Part shown: positions 52,028-61,319 of the stretch, one piece after another | Numbering within the stretch: position 1 is the stretch's first letter | Layout of the letters: each line of letters starts with the position of its first letter | From: Streptomyces sp. Alt3 | Lineage (GTDB): Bacteria; Actinomycetota; Actinomycetes; Streptomycetales; Streptomycetaceae | Length of the DNA stretch: 64,000 nucleotides | Reading direction: 5' to 3' | Assembly: GCF_030719215.1 (NCBI RefSeq) | Contig: NZ_CP120983.1 | Location: 6,820,001 to 6,884,000, forward strand | The notes under the pieces: model-generated | The model's input: only the letters and a program-made list of their open reading frames with translations | Database searches by the model: none | Told to the model about the DNA's origin: nothing | Position numbers and translations under genes: made by a program

Positions 52028-53533
52028 CTATGCCGACATGCGGGCGTCGGTGTCGAACAGTTCGCGCTCGGCCGGGTGCAGGATGTGCTGCGTGATGAAG
52101 GAGCGGCCTGCGACCTTCCACAGGCCCCGTCCCTTGGTCAAGGCGGACACGGCCTGGGTCTCGACGCCGGTCAGGCCGAGCAGTGAAGCGGCGGCGGCGA
52201 GTTGGTCGGGTTCCTGGCGGTAGATGATGCGGGTGGAGCAGTCGGCGAGGAGGCCCTCGGCCAGCACCCGGCCGCGTGAGCCGGCATCGCCCGCGCTGAG
52301 CAGGTCGCTGAGGCGGTGGATGACCATGAGGTTGGCGATGCCGAGTCCGCGGGAGAGTTTCCACTGGGACTGCATGCGTTCCAGCAGGCCGACGTGCCGC
52401 ATCACGCGCCACGCTTCGTCGTAGATCACCCAGCGTCGGCCGCCGTCTGGGTCGGCGAGTGCGGATTCCATCCAGGCCGAGGCGCAGGTCATGGCCAGGA
52501 CGAGGGCGGTGTCGTCGCCGGAGCCGCCGAGGTGGGAGAGGTCGATGGACAGCATCGGGGTGGCAGGGTCGAAGGTCACGGTGCTCGGGGCGTCGAACAT
52601 GCCGCTCAGGTCGCCGTGTACCAGGCGGCGCAGGGCGTGTGCGAGGTCCTGCGCGGCAAGCCCCATGAGTCCGGCCTGGTCGCCGAGGGCCCGGTCGAGG
52701 CGCTCGGGGGAGCTGAGGGCGTGGGCGATCTCGCCGAGCAGCGGCACCGTGCCGCCGGCGTCGGCCTCGGCGACGACCAGGTCGAGCGCGAGGTCCAGGG
52801 CCGTGTGCTCCATCGGCAGGAGATCGCGCTTCAGCACGGTACGAGCGAGGCCGGCCAGGAGCAGAAGGCGGCGCTTTCGGACCTCGGTCGACCAGTCGCC
52901 CTCGCTCACCGACGCGGGCCGGGCCGGAGCATCCAGAGGGTTCAGCCTGCCGGGGAGCCCCGGCCCCAGCGCAATGCTGTAGCCGCCGAGAGCCTGTGAG
53001 ACAGCCGTCCACTCTCCCTTGGGATCGCAGGGCACGTAGACCCGGTAGCCGTGGGCGATCGCCCGGGTGGCTATCGACTTGGCCAGCGCACTCTTGCCCA
53101 TGCCGATGATCCCGGCCAGGACGGCGTTCGGGTTCGTGAAGCCCTCGATCCTGCCGCTGCTGTACAGCGAGAACGGGTCGTAACAGAAAGCCGCTTCGGC
53201 GTGTACATCGCGGCCGATGAAGATGCCCTCCGCGCCCAGGCCGCCCTCCGCGAGGAAGGGGTAGGCCCCGGACACGGTGGCGGTGGTCATCCGGTGGGCG
53301 GGCAGGCGCAGTTTGCCGCCCCGAGCCGAGGAGGGGCCGGGGCGCCCGGAGGACGGGTAGACCGGGCGCAGCTCCGGATCGAGCAATTCCGCGGCACGGT
53401 GCTTGGGCGCGGCGCCGGCCAGGCGCGCCTGACGACGGGCCTCGGCGAAACCGGTACGAGCGGCCCGCTGCTCGGCACGGGTCGCCTTGCGGGGGACGAA
53501 CAGGTGGGAGGCGCTGGCGCGGGTGCGGGGCAT
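52028..53533 (-). CDS. VirB4-like conjugation ATPase
   Basis: 501 aa from ATG 53533 (GGAGAA box). Walker A GIIGMGKSALAKS (141-153), VYVPCDPKGEWTAVSQALGG, Walker B RWVIYDEAWRVM (about 365-376), and NLMVIHRLSDL as sensor, the order of AAA_10 VirB4/TraE-type ATPases. It lacks the N-terminal domain of classical VirB4 (about 800 aa); in actinobacteria that part is often supplied by the SCO6880-like protein encoded two genes upstream. It energises pilus/channel assembly at the membrane. Confidence 0.88.
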   Translation of the reverse strand: MPRTRASASHLFVPRKATRAEQRAARTGFAEARRQARLAGAAPKHRAAELLDPELRPVYPSSGRPGPSSARGGKLRLPAHRMTTATVSGAYPFLAEGGLGAEGIFIGRDVHAEAAFCYDPFSLYSSGRIEGFTNPNAVLAGIIGMGKSALAKSIATRAIAHGYRVYVPCDPKGEWTAVSQALGGYSIALGPGLPGRLNPLDAPARPASVSEGDWSTEVRKRRLLLLAGLARTVLKRDLLPMEHTALDLALDLVVAEADAGGTVPLLGEIAHALSSPERLDRALGDQAGLMGLAAQDLAHALRRLVHGDLSGMFDAPSTVTFDPATPMLSIDLSHLGGSGDDTALVLAMTCASAWMESALADPDGGRRWVIYDEAWRVMRHVGLLERMQSQWKLSRGLGIANLMVIHRLSDLLSAGDAGSRGRVLAEGLLADCSTRIIYRQEPDQLAAAASLLGLTGVETQAVSALTKGRGLWKVAGRSFITQHILHPAERELFDTDARMSA

Positions 53534-53559
53534 GGACGTTCTCCAGGTGGGAGGCGGGG

Positions 53560-54012
53560 TCAGTGGCGTACGAGGCCGGTGAACGGTGCGTGCAGGTCGG
53601 CAGGGGTGGTGCGGCGGCGCACGAGGCGCGCGGTGCGCTGGTGGCGCTGGCAGACGGTCAGCTCGGGCGCCCCTTCGGGCAGGGCGGCCCGGCACGCCTC
53701 GGGTTCGGGCACTTCGCCGGAGTCCGGCCGGGGCGCCGCGTGGTAGGCGGTGTGGATGTGGTCGGCGGCCTGCCAGGCCCTGGTGCGGGCAGCACGGAGG
53801 GCGTCGCCCTCGACAGGGACGAGCTGTCCCGTGCGGGAGGCGTGGGCGTCGAGCAGTTCGTACAGCGAGACGAGATGGGCGTGCAGGGCGTCCAGCTCGG
53901 GGCGGGTGGTGACGAGCGGACCGCCCGGGATGTTGAGCGCGCGGTGGAAGTCGAGCGCGGCGGTGGCGAAGGGCACGAAGTCCTGCGCGGTCGTACTGGC
54001 GGTGCGGGACAT
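53560..54012 (-). CDS. Conserved small protein between SCO6880-like and virB4 genes
   Basis: 150 aa. Helical N-terminus (FVPFATAALDFHRALNIPGG, LHAHLVSLYELLDAHASRTG), a conserved-looking ARAWQAADHIHTAYHAAP-like segment, then a C-terminal basic region. It sits invariably between the SCO6880-like and VirB4-like genes in such clusters as I recall them. No enzymatic motif. Confidence 0.6.
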   Translation of the reverse strand: MSRTASTTAQDFVPFATAALDFHRALNIPGGPLVTTRPELDALHAHLVSLYELLDAHASRTGQLVPVEGDALRAARTRAWQAADHIHTAYHAAPRPDSGEVPEPEACRAALPEGAPELTVCQRHQRTARLVRRRTTPADLHAPFTGLVRH

Positions 54013-54054
54013 GCGGGCGCTCTTTCACAGGAGAGAAGGGGACGAAGGCCGGTT

Positions 54055-55527
54055 TCAGACGGTGCGGGCGAGCGGCATGGCGGCGGCGGTGAACGCCTCG
54101 GCCTGCTGCCAGGTGAGCGGCCGCAGATCGAGCTGGGCGCCGACGGCTGCGGTTTCCACGACCGCGCAGGCGGAACGCAGTTCCTCCTCGGAGTCGGCCG
54201 AGACGGTCAGCAGCCCGGTCAACGCGACGTCCGCGTGCCCCGCGATGAGCTGGCGTTCACGGGACTTGATGTCCTGGTACTCGATCGAGTCCGCCTCGGA
54301 GTCGACCTGCCCACGCCGCGTCCGTTCCGCAGCATCCGCGATCACGCTGGCCTTCCTACGCTGGACATCGCGCAGGGCGGCGTCCAGGCCCTTCGGCTCG
54401 TACGACAGCGACAGCGTGCGCCGCACCCCGGCGGTGAACAGGAGCTGGTGCAGGAAGCCGGCCGAGGTTTCGGTGCGGGGCCAGTTCTCCACCCAGTACG
54501 TGGCGTGGACGGCCGAGCCGGTGGCGATGTGGTCCGCCTTCTCGACGACCACGACCGGGCCGGCGGCAGCGGGCTCCGCCTCGGGGCGACCACTGACCGA
54601 CCAACGGTCCAGCACGGAGAGCGCCTTGGGGTCGTACGCCGTACGCACGACAGCCGCGATCTCGCGAGCGGTGAGCCAACCCGTGGGGTTGAGCCCGGCG
54701 GTCCGGGCGGCCTGGTCGAACGTCGAGGTCAGCTGGCCCAGGACGTTGAAGGACCCGGTGAGACCGCCTCCGGCCTGATTGATCAGACGGCGTGCGGCCT
54801 TGGCGTCCAGCGACACCGCGACGTACGCCTCATGCGGCGCGGCGGCAGGGCCCGCGCTCTGGATCAGTTCGCTGTAGATCGCCCCGGCCATAGGGGTGTC
54901 GGGCCGGCCGTGCTCCTCCCAGTAGCGGCGCAGAGCATCGCCGGAGTCAGGGACGGTGCGCTCGATCACCTGGATCCTGGCCACCTGACCGGTACGGGCC
55001 AGCGAGGCCAGGGCGCGCCCCCAGCCGTTGACGTTGGCGTTCTGCGTACCGGGGTCGAGCAGTGCGTAGGCGCGGGAGGAGACCTTGACGACGGCGGTCA
55101 GCGTGCCCGTGTGCGGGTCGTGGACCGCACCGTAGCGGTGGTAGGGGGCGGTGACCACGCGCAGGCTGGCCGCTGTGCCGGGCAGGTGGAGGAGCCCTTC
55201 GCGGACCGGACGGTGCGAGGGGCGGGTGAGCCAGACCAACTGCTTGCGCAGTCGGCGGACCATGTATCGGGTGACGATCGGAGTCCAGTCGGCCAGGGCG
55301 CGGCCTCGGTGGCGGACGAAGACGAGAAGGGCGATGGCGGCCCATACCGGTATGAGTTCGAGAGCGCCGATCACACCGCGGGCGAGGATCACGGAGAGCA
55401 GGAGCAGACCGGCGAGGCCGGCGATGATCAGCTGCGGGGCGGTCAGGCCGAGCAGGATGCCGCGCCTGCTGCGGTGCGGGAACTTCACGGTGGCCGTGGT
55501 GGCTTCGGCCTGAGGTTTGACGGACAT
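54055..55527 (-). CDS. SCO6880-family T4SS protein (PrgI-like N-terminus)
   Basis: 490 aa from ATG 55527. Two membrane helices (LTAPQLIIAGLAGLLLLSVI, VIGALELIPVWAAIALLVFV) form a PrgI/VirB3-like start. The long soluble part (residues 90-490; GLLHLPGTAASLRVV, VSLDAKAARRLINQAGGG, LTGSFNVLGQLTSTFDQAAR) corresponds to the N-terminal domain of VirB4. It is thus the natural partner of the short ATPase at 52028. The family is named after a Streptomyces coelicolor gene; the assignment rests on pattern memory. Confidence 0.8.
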   Translation of the reverse strand: MSVKPQAEATTATVKFPHRSRRGILLGLTAPQLIIAGLAGLLLLSVILARGVIGALELIPVWAAIALLVFVRHRGRALADWTPIVTRYMVRRLRKQLVWLTRPSHRPVREGLLHLPGTAASLRVVTAPYHRYGAVHDPHTGTLTAVVKVSSRAYALLDPGTQNANVNGWGRALASLARTGQVARIQVIERTVPDSGDALRRYWEEHGRPDTPMAGAIYSELIQSAGPAAAPHEAYVAVSLDAKAARRLINQAGGGLTGSFNVLGQLTSTFDQAARTAGLNPTGWLTAREIAAVVRTAYDPKALSVLDRWSVSGRPEAEPAAAGPVVVVEKADHIATGSAVHATYWVENWPRTETSAGFLHQLLFTAGVRRTLSLSYEPKGLDAALRDVQRRKASVIADAAERTRRGQVDSEADSIEYQDIKSRERQLIAGHADVALTGLLTVSADSEEELRSACAVVETAAVGAQLDLRPLTWQQAEAFTAAAMPLARTV

Positions 55528-55672
55528 GGTGGTTCCAGAGGGTGGGAGCGGGCGGAGGGCGAGGCGTGCGGCGTTCTTCTGCAGGGCATGGCGAGGCTCC
55601 GTTTCCGCTGGTCGGTGGTGCGAGGGGAGTGGGGGCGAGCTGTGGGTGCGGCTCGCCCCCGGTGGTGGTTGG

Positions 55673-57100
55673 TCAGGAACCCGCAGGCGGCTGGGTGGGC
55701 TGCTGTCCCCAGCTCGTCGGCGTCGGGGAGCCAGCTGCCGACGGTCCCGAGGGCAGCAGTGACGGTGCGGAAGGGCTGCTCGTTCCCCCGGGCGCAGGGG
55801 GAGCGGGCAGCGCGACACCAGCGCGGGAGACGCTGCTGACCGGGGCAGACACGCCGGAGAACTGAGCACCCGGGGCGGCTCCTCCTTCGGCATCCTCCGG
55901 TTCGCCCTCGCTGGGCCGGGTGATGAGCGGCGGGATGCCGGAGCGCTGGATCAGGGCGCGGCCCTTGTCGCCGGAGGCGTTCGGGTCCTCGCCGTAGCGG
56001 AAGCTGGTCCGCGGCTTGGGCGGGCCGGAGTCGATGCCCTCCTTACTGAGGTTGCCACCGGCGGGGTTGATGCCGGAGGCGACACCGTCGGTGCCCGCAC
56101 CAGGCACCTGGCTCGGACCCTGCGGCGAAGGGGCGCCTGCGCCGGCGCCGACCCGCATCGCCATGCTGCCCGCGGTCTTCGCGGCCCCGGCGGCGACCGC
56201 CATGCCGGCGACGCCGGTGCGGTGCAGGTCGCCTTGGCCGCCGCCGTCGCTCGCCCAGTGGACGAACTTGTACGTCGCGTACGGGCACAGCAGGACCAGC
56301 ACCATCACGACGATGCCGGCCATCGCGTCGGACAGGGCAGCCATGCCGTCGTGGGCATCCGACTTGCCCATCGCCGAGACACCGATGAGGAAGACCACGG
56401 TCATCAACAGCTTCGAGACGACCAGGGTGGCGGTGGCCTCGATCCAGCCGCGCCGCCACCGCTTGGCGACCTCCCAGCCTCCGCCGGCCCCGGCGAAGAC
56501 GGCGAGGGAGACCATGACGAGGACGCCGACCTTGCGCGCGACCATGACGCCCCAGTACAGGAACGCGCCGATCGCGCATCCGAGGGCGACCATGGCTGGG
56601 ACTCCCCAGCCGAGGCCGTACATCGCCCCCAGCTCGGTGACCTTCACCACTCGGCGGATCGCGTCGTCGACCGAGCTGTTGGCCGCTTGGAACAGGCCGT
56701 CGGACAAGGCGTCCACCACGGTGATGGCGACGGAGGTGAAGGCGATGGCACAGAAGCTGAACAGGACACCGGTCATGGTGCCGATCGCTGCCTGGGCCAA
56801 GGCTCGCTCGTCGCGTCGCCAGGCCGCGAGCATCAACTGGATGCAGAACGTGCCGACGGTCAGCGCGAGCCCGATGGGCAGCAGCAGTTCGTAGTTCTCC
56901 CTGAACCACGACGCGTTGAGGTCGATTGCGGTGGTCGCGTTGACGGTCCTGGCGGCGAGATCAGCCGCGCTGGCGGCCAGTTCACCCATGGACTTCGCGA
57001 TCCATGCCCCGATGCCGTCGGTGACGGCTCCGGCGGGGTTGGTGGCGAAGTCGACAGCGCCGCAGACCTTGTCCATCAGCGGAAAGTCGCAGACTCCCAT
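55673..57100 (-). CDS. VirB6/TrbL-like polytopic channel protein (SCO6881-like)
   Basis: 475 aa. After a Cys-containing start (MGVCDFPLMDKVCGAVDFAT) come about six membrane helices (LLLPIGLALTVGTFCIQLML, TGVLFSFCAIAFTSVAITVV, WGVPAMVALGCAIGAFLYWG, VLVMVSLAVFAGAGGGWEVA, TLVVSKLLMTVVFLIGVSAM, AGIVVMVLVLLCPYATYKFV). A long disordered Pro/Gly/Ser C-terminus follows. This topology and place in the operon match VirB6/TrbL inner-membrane channel proteins. Confidence 0.82.
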   Translation of the reverse strand: MGVCDFPLMDKVCGAVDFATNPAGAVTDGIGAWIAKSMGELAASAADLAARTVNATTAIDLNASWFRENYELLLPIGLALTVGTFCIQLMLAAWRRDERALAQAAIGTMTGVLFSFCAIAFTSVAITVVDALSDGLFQAANSSVDDAIRRVVKVTELGAMYGLGWGVPAMVALGCAIGAFLYWGVMVARKVGVLVMVSLAVFAGAGGGWEVAKRWRRGWIEATATLVVSKLLMTVVFLIGVSAMGKSDAHDGMAALSDAMAGIVVMVLVLLCPYATYKFVHWASDGGGQGDLHRTGVAGMAVAAGAAKTAGSMAMRVGAGAGAPSPQGPSQVPGAGTDGVASGINPAGGNLSKEGIDSGPPKPRTSFRYGEDPNASGDKGRALIQRSGIPPLITRPSEGEPEDAEGGAAPGAQFSGVSAPVSSVSRAGVALPAPPAPGGTSSPSAPSLLPSGPSAAGSPTPTSWGQQPTQPPAGS

Positions 57101-57127
57101 GGTGGTACCTCCTTTCCGGGCTGGGGA

Positions 57128-57817
57128 TCAGGGCGCGACGGACGGCATGACGCCGGCCAAGGCGCAGGAATGGTCGGGCCGGCACTGGACCGCGAGAGTG
57201 GTAACGCGGTTCTCCGCGCCGCCGGCGGGCGAGCCCCTCCAGGCGATCGACTGCTTGCCGGAGACGGTCACGGCGTAGACGTACGCCTGCGTGATCGTTC
57301 CGGGATCGGCCTGAAGAGCCTGGGTGAACGCGTCCGGGAAGTGCCCCTCGTTCACGGTCGCGGTGGCGAACTGGCCGTTGGCGGCCATGTTCTTCCACAG
57401 CACGGGCGAGGGAACGACCGCGTCGACCGAGTCAGGGTCGGCGTACTCGCTCTCGTTGGTCAGCCACCCGTGCAGAGAGGCCAGCAACTCCGCCTGGGAG
57501 TACGCACGGGTGTCGTAGGACCACAGAGCTGTGGCGGCTGCTTTCCCGAACACGATCGGATCGTGCGTGTCCGGCGGGACTGGGAGGGCGGCCGGGCGTG
57601 CGCTCGGCGACGGCGACCCGGACGGCGAGACGGCCGAGGCAGAAGGGGAAGCCGAAGTCGCCTGCGTCGCCGAGGGCTTGGTGGGTCCCCTGCCGTCGCG
57701 GGTGAGGTAGGCGGCCAGGCCGGCCAAGGCGACGAGCACCGCCAGGACAGCGGTGCCGAGCAACGCCCGGCGGCGCACGCTCGATGCGCCGCCGGGGTTC
57801 GAGGAGCGGGAAGACAT
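57128..57817 (-). CDS. VirB8-like single-pass transfer protein
   Basis: 229 aa. A short cytoplasmic start is followed by one helix (LLGTAVLAVLVALAGLAAYL), a Ser/Pro linker, and a C-terminal alpha/beta domain (FGKAAATALWSYDTRAYSQA, TVNEGHFPDAFTQALQADPG, AYVYAVTVSGKQSIAW) consistent with the NTF2-like fold of VirB8/TcpC. It starts in a TGATG overlap with the pilin-like gene and lies 27 nt upstream of virB6. Confidence 0.7.
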   Translation of the reverse strand: MSSRSSNPGGASSVRRRALLGTAVLAVLVALAGLAAYLTRDGRGPTKPSATQATSASPSASAVSPSGSPSPSARPAALPVPPDTHDPIVFGKAAATALWSYDTRAYSQAELLASLHGWLTNESEYADPDSVDAVVPSPVLWKNMAANGQFATATVNEGHFPDAFTQALQADPGTITQAYVYAVTVSGKQSIAWRGSPAGGAENRVTTLAVQCRPDHSCALAGVMPSVAP

Positions 57818-58125
57818 CAGCGGACCTGCGTCCCCAGCGTGCTGAAGAACGCCACCACACCGTTCGCGGCACCCAGCAGCAGGGCCGCGCCGGCGCTGAC
57901 CAGCACACCCTTCTTGCCGCTGGCCTCGGCCTGGTGGCCCCCGGAGTGGTGGCCCCACGCCCACACGCCCGCACTGACGGCGAGCGCGCCGACCACGGCG
58001 ATGATGCCGAAGAGGTTGATGGAGCCCATCACCTGCTTGAGGACGGCCAGACCCGGAAGCCCTCCCTCGTTCGGCTTGATCCCGGGGTCGTAGGCGAGCT
58101 GGACGACCTTGTCAGCGAGATACAT
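57817..58125 (-). CDS. Pilin-like DUF6112 protein (VirB2/TrbC-like)
   Basis: 102 aa from ATG 58125 (GGAG box). GIKPNEGGLPGLAVLKQVMG then INLFGIIAVVGALAVSAGVW and KGVLVSAGAALLLGAANGVV form two hydrophobic helices separated by a short polar loop, the shape of VirB2/TrbC pilins and of actinobacterial DUF6112. It opens the tra operon, just downstream of the repeat-bearing region 58209-58446. Confidence 0.75.
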   Translation of the reverse strand: MYLADKVVQLAYDPGIKPNEGGLPGLAVLKQVMGSINLFGIIAVVGALAVSAGVWAWGHHSGGHQAEASGKKGVLVSAGAALLLGAANGVVAFFSTLGTQVR

Positions 58126-58208
58126 ATAAGAACTCCAGTTCGATTAAATGCGCGCCAAAGCCCGAGCGGGCGGAGCGGCGGCGCGAGAAGGGAAAGGGCG
58201 GAGGAAAG

Positions 58209-58446
58209 GTGTAGGTTCCGATTTGACTTGTCGTCTGACGCTTGGCTGACCTGCGTCTTTGAGTGACAGTCCAGGAGACTTGTCGGTGGAATCGTCCAGC
58301 GAACTTGTCGGATTCTTCAGCCGAGAGCGCCCGTTCGGGCTCTGCTGACAGATCCCTCGGACAGTCGACCTGCGGGTTTGCCCCGGCAGGTGACAGGCCG
58401 ACGACAGAATGGCCGGACAGCGACAAGTTGAACCGGAACCTACAGA
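58209..58446. promoter_or_regulatory. Control region with inverted long repeat and four ACTTGTCG boxes
   Basis: The sequence at 58210-58233 (TGTAGGTTCCG... to ACTTGTCG) recurs inverted at about 58421-58444 with three mismatches in 24. Two further ACTTGTCG copies lie at 58278-58285 and 58303-58310; the four copies start at 58226, 58278, 58303 and 58421 (last inverted). The region separates the tra operon from the NlpC/P60 gene and is otherwise non-coding (58126-58454). It is likely the operator of the transfer operon, or a replication or transfer site. Confidence 0.55.
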
Positions 58447-58454
58447 GGCGCCGG

Positions 58455-59600
58455 TCAGACGACTCGGCGAGCCGCGAGAATCTGCGGCTTCCAGGACGCG
58501 AGGGTCGTGATGCGGACCACGTCGCCGGTGCGCGGGGCGTGGACGATCAGGCCCTGCCCGATGGCCATGCCGACGTGCTCGGGCACGGCGGCCGTCCCCT
58601 CCGTGAAGAGGAGGTCGCCCGGCTGAAGGGCTTCGACCGAGACGGCTTTACCGTCCTTGACCTGCGTGTACGTGGTGCGCGTCAGGGTGACCCCGGCGGC
58701 CTTGTACGCCTGCTGCATCAGTGAGGAGCAGTCACACCGGCTCATGGGGTCGGGCCCGTGCGAGTCGGTGCAGCTCCCGCCCCACTGGTAAGGCGTGCCC
58801 CGCTGGCCGAGCGCCCACCGGATCGCCGTCTGGACTTCTCGTGGAGCGTCGGCCGGGATCTTGTACTCGGCCGGCACCGCGCCGGGCGGGATGGTGCCGA
58901 AGTCGGTCCCGCCCCCATCCGTTGAACAGCCGCCCGCGGTACTGGGTGAAGCGCCGCCGGTGGTGGCTGAGCCGGACGGCGAAGGAATCGGAGAGGTGCC
59001 ACCGGTCTTCGGCAGCAGGGGCTCGATGGCCTTCTGCAGGGCGGTGGCCAGGGGCTCCCACTTGGCGTACGCCTCCGGGAAGCCCGACCGCTGCACTGCC
59101 TGCGCGGCCTGGGTGACCGACAGGGACTGCCAGCCCGAGACCTTCTGCAGCCCCTCGTAGAACTTGGTCGAGGCGTGCACCGGGTCGAGGATCTGGTTTG
59201 CCGTGCCCCAGCCCATCGAGGGCCGCTGCTGGAACAACCCCAGCGAGTCGCGGTCGCCATAGGTCAAGTTCCGCAGACCGCCCTCCTGCAGGGCGGTCGC
59301 CAGAGCCACAACCTGCCCTTGGGCCGGGACGTTCATCGCGACACCCGTGGCCTGGATGGTCTTGGCATGGGGCACCTGATCGGCCGGGTCGTCGAGGCCC
59401 GGCACAGAGACCAAACCCTTGTCGTCGCCGTCCAGGATGGCCTTCACCTGGGTGGCGACGGCGGCGGTATCCACAGCCTGTGCGCCGTCGGTCGAGCAGG
59501 AGGCCGAGGCGGTTCCGGCCCCGAAGGCGAGGACCGGAACGGCCAGCAGCAACGGACCGGACGCGCACAGGCCGAGGACGGCTCCGGTGGTCTTCTTCAT
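58455..59600 (-). CDS. Secreted NlpC/P60 (C40) peptidoglycan hydrolase, VirB1-like
   Basis: 381 aa. A signal peptide (VLGLCASGPLLLAVPVLAFG) precedes a middle domain with DSLGLFQQRPSMGWG, typical of the lysozyme-like region of actinobacterial transfer hydrolases. After a Ser/Pro linker comes an NlpC/P60 domain: RCDCSSLMQQAYKAAGV (catalytic Cys), PGDLLFTEG and PEHVGMAIGQGLIVHAP (His). It would open the cell wall for the transfer apparatus. The ATG at 59600 has only a weak box. It lies upstream of the tra operon, same strand, across the repeat region. Confidence 0.85.
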   Translation of the reverse strand: MKKTTGAVLGLCASGPLLLAVPVLAFGAGTASASCSTDGAQAVDTAAVATQVKAILDGDDKGLVSVPGLDDPADQVPHAKTIQATGVAMNVPAQGQVVALATALQEGGLRNLTYGDRDSLGLFQQRPSMGWGTANQILDPVHASTKFYEGLQKVSGWQSLSVTQAAQAVQRSGFPEAYAKWEPLATALQKAIEPLLPKTGGTSPIPSPSGSATTGGASPSTAGGCSTDGGGTDFGTIPPGAVPAEYKIPADAPREVQTAIRWALGQRGTPYQWGGSCTDSHGPDPMSRCDCSSLMQQAYKAAGVTLTRTTYTQVKDGKAVSVEALQPGDLLFTEGTAAVPEHVGMAIGQGLIVHAPRTGDVVRITTLASWKPQILAARRVV

Positions 59601-60180
59601 CGTTGCCGCCGCCGTTCGCCGAGGCGGCGGTGCTGGCCGGGTGACGGCGGCGGGTCGGGGCGCGGACGTATCAGGGCATGCTGCATCGCAGCGGCTCCTC
59701 GGTGTTCGTAGGAGACGCGGTGCCGACTTCTCGTGCAAAGCCGTCGGCACCGCGCCGATGTGCATCCGCCACTCGGGCGGCCCCGGGGCACAGGAGTTGG
59801 TGGCTTCTGGACGCCGGTCACAGGTCACGCGCGGCAGCCAGCCGCGCTCGTAATCTCAGGCAGTACACCGAGGCTCCTGACGGCGTTTTGAGACGTGTGG
59901 GCAACCTGCCTTCCGTACCGCTCGCTTGCACGAGACAACACGGATAGGCACAGGTCAGCGGGACGGAGCGAGACTCCGGCCCGGTGACACGGCGAGACAG
60001 TAAACCGGGATTCCGGCCGCACCAAACGACTCCCGCACTCGGACCCGCAGGACGGTCCACCTCGTTAGGTCCGGCCGGAGACCGCCGCTAACCTCCGGCA
60101 CAACCCCGCCCGAGATGGACTCTGTTGAGTGCTGTCCGTAGCGGGTCCAGACCCGATGTGCCCTGAGAGAGGCCCTCCCC
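59601..60180. other. 580-nt divergent region without recognised gene
   Basis: Lies between the leftward NlpC/P60 gene and the rightward DNA methyltransferase. Frames on both strands lack convincing starts or protein-like composition. No strong hairpin or repeat was found by eye. It should contain the promoters of both flanking genes. Confidence 0.4.
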
Positions 60181-60927
60181 ATGAGCTACACGCTGCACCG
60201 AGGCGACGCCCTCACCGTGTTGAAGACCCTCCCGGACGAGAGCGTCAACGCCGTGATCACCGACCCCCCGTACAACAGCGGCGGACGGACCAGCGCGGAC
60301 CGCACCGGCCGCACCGCGCGGGCCAAGTACGTCACCAGCAACTCGGCCCACGACCTCGCCAACTTCCCGGGCGAGAACCGCGACCAGCGCTCCTACCGCT
60401 CCTGGCTGACCGAACTGCTCACTGAGTCGTACCGGGCCTCCACCGAGCGCGCGGTAGCCATGGTCTTCACTGACTGGCGCCAAGAGCCGACTACGACCGA
60501 CGCCCTGCAGATGGCCGGGTGGACCTGGAGCGGCACCATCCCGTGGATCAAGCCCGCCAGCCGGCCCCGAAAGGGCGGACCGAAGCAGGACTCCGAGTTC
60601 ATCATCTGGGGCGTCAAGGGGGCCCTCGATAGCACCCGCGACCTCTACCTGCCCGGCCACTACATCGCTTCTCAGCCCCGCAAGGACCGGGTGCACATCA
60701 CCCAGAAGCCAGTCGAGATCATGCAGCAGCTCGTTCAGGTCTGCCCCGAAGGCGGCACCGTCCTCGACCCGTTCACCGGCAGTGGCTCCACGGGCGTCGC
60801 GGCCCTTCGCGAGGGACGCCGCTTCGTGGGCGTCGAGCTGTCCTCGCACTACGCCGACGTTGCCGAACAGCGGCTGCGCGCCGAGCTGACGAAGGACGAC
60901 TTCGAGCTGGCCGGACCGGAGGTATGA
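60181..60927 (+). CDS. Site-specific DNA methyltransferase, beta class (N4C/N6A)
   Basis: 248 aa. VITDPPYNSGG (26-36) is the catalytic DPPY motif and VLDPFTGSGSTGVAALREG (194-212) the SAM motif; their order (DPPY first) defines the beta class. ITQKPVEIMQQLV precedes the SAM motif as expected. No restriction endonuclease gene is adjacent, so it is an orphan modification enzyme, possibly protecting the element from host restriction. The start has an AGAGAGG-type box. Confidence 0.88.
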   Translation: MSYTLHRGDALTVLKTLPDESVNAVITDPPYNSGGRTSADRTGRTARAKYVTSNSAHDLANFPGENRDQRSYRSWLTELLTESYRASTERAVAMVFTDWRQEPTTTDALQMAGWTWSGTIPWIKPASRPRKGGPKQDSEFIIWGVKGALDSTRDLYLPGHYIASQPRKDRVHITQKPVEIMQQLVQVCPEGGTVLDPFTGSGSTGVAALREGRRFVGVELSSHYADVAEQRLRAELTKDDFELAGPEV

Positions 60928-61319
60928 GCATGAAAGCGGAGAGCCCGGAGCCGGCGGCACGCAGACGCCGAAGGGCGGCTGGCGGATCGAGAACCGATGC
61001 ACCAGCCGCCCTTCTCGTTGCGTCAGGCCGCTTCGAACGCCCGTCGGATGAGCGGCACCGCCTTCTCCAGGTCGGCCGCCGAGACGAGGCGCACCTCCAG
61101 GTCCCCGGTCCCGAGGTGCCCGATGCCACGCATGCCCCGGGTGAAGCCCTCCTCCAGCTCGACCGAGTCCGGGTCGAGTCTGAGGTAGACCAGGATCGCC
61201 TCGTGTTTCGGACGGAAGATCACCGAGGCCACGTTCACCAGTCGCGGTAGGCGATGTAGTGCCGCAGGGACGCGACCTCGACCTCGCCCCACGCCGTGAG
61301 CGCCTCGTCCAGCTCCGCG

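Noticed and set aside
53563..55839. A 758-codon plus-strand frame opposite the SCO6880-like gene
   Set aside because: Antisense shadow of two transfer genes; low-complexity composition.
56222..58093. A 623-codon plus-strand frame opposite the VirB6-like gene
   Set aside because: Asp/Gly/Arg-rich antisense shadow; VirB6, VirB8 and pilin topology on the minus strand is convincing.
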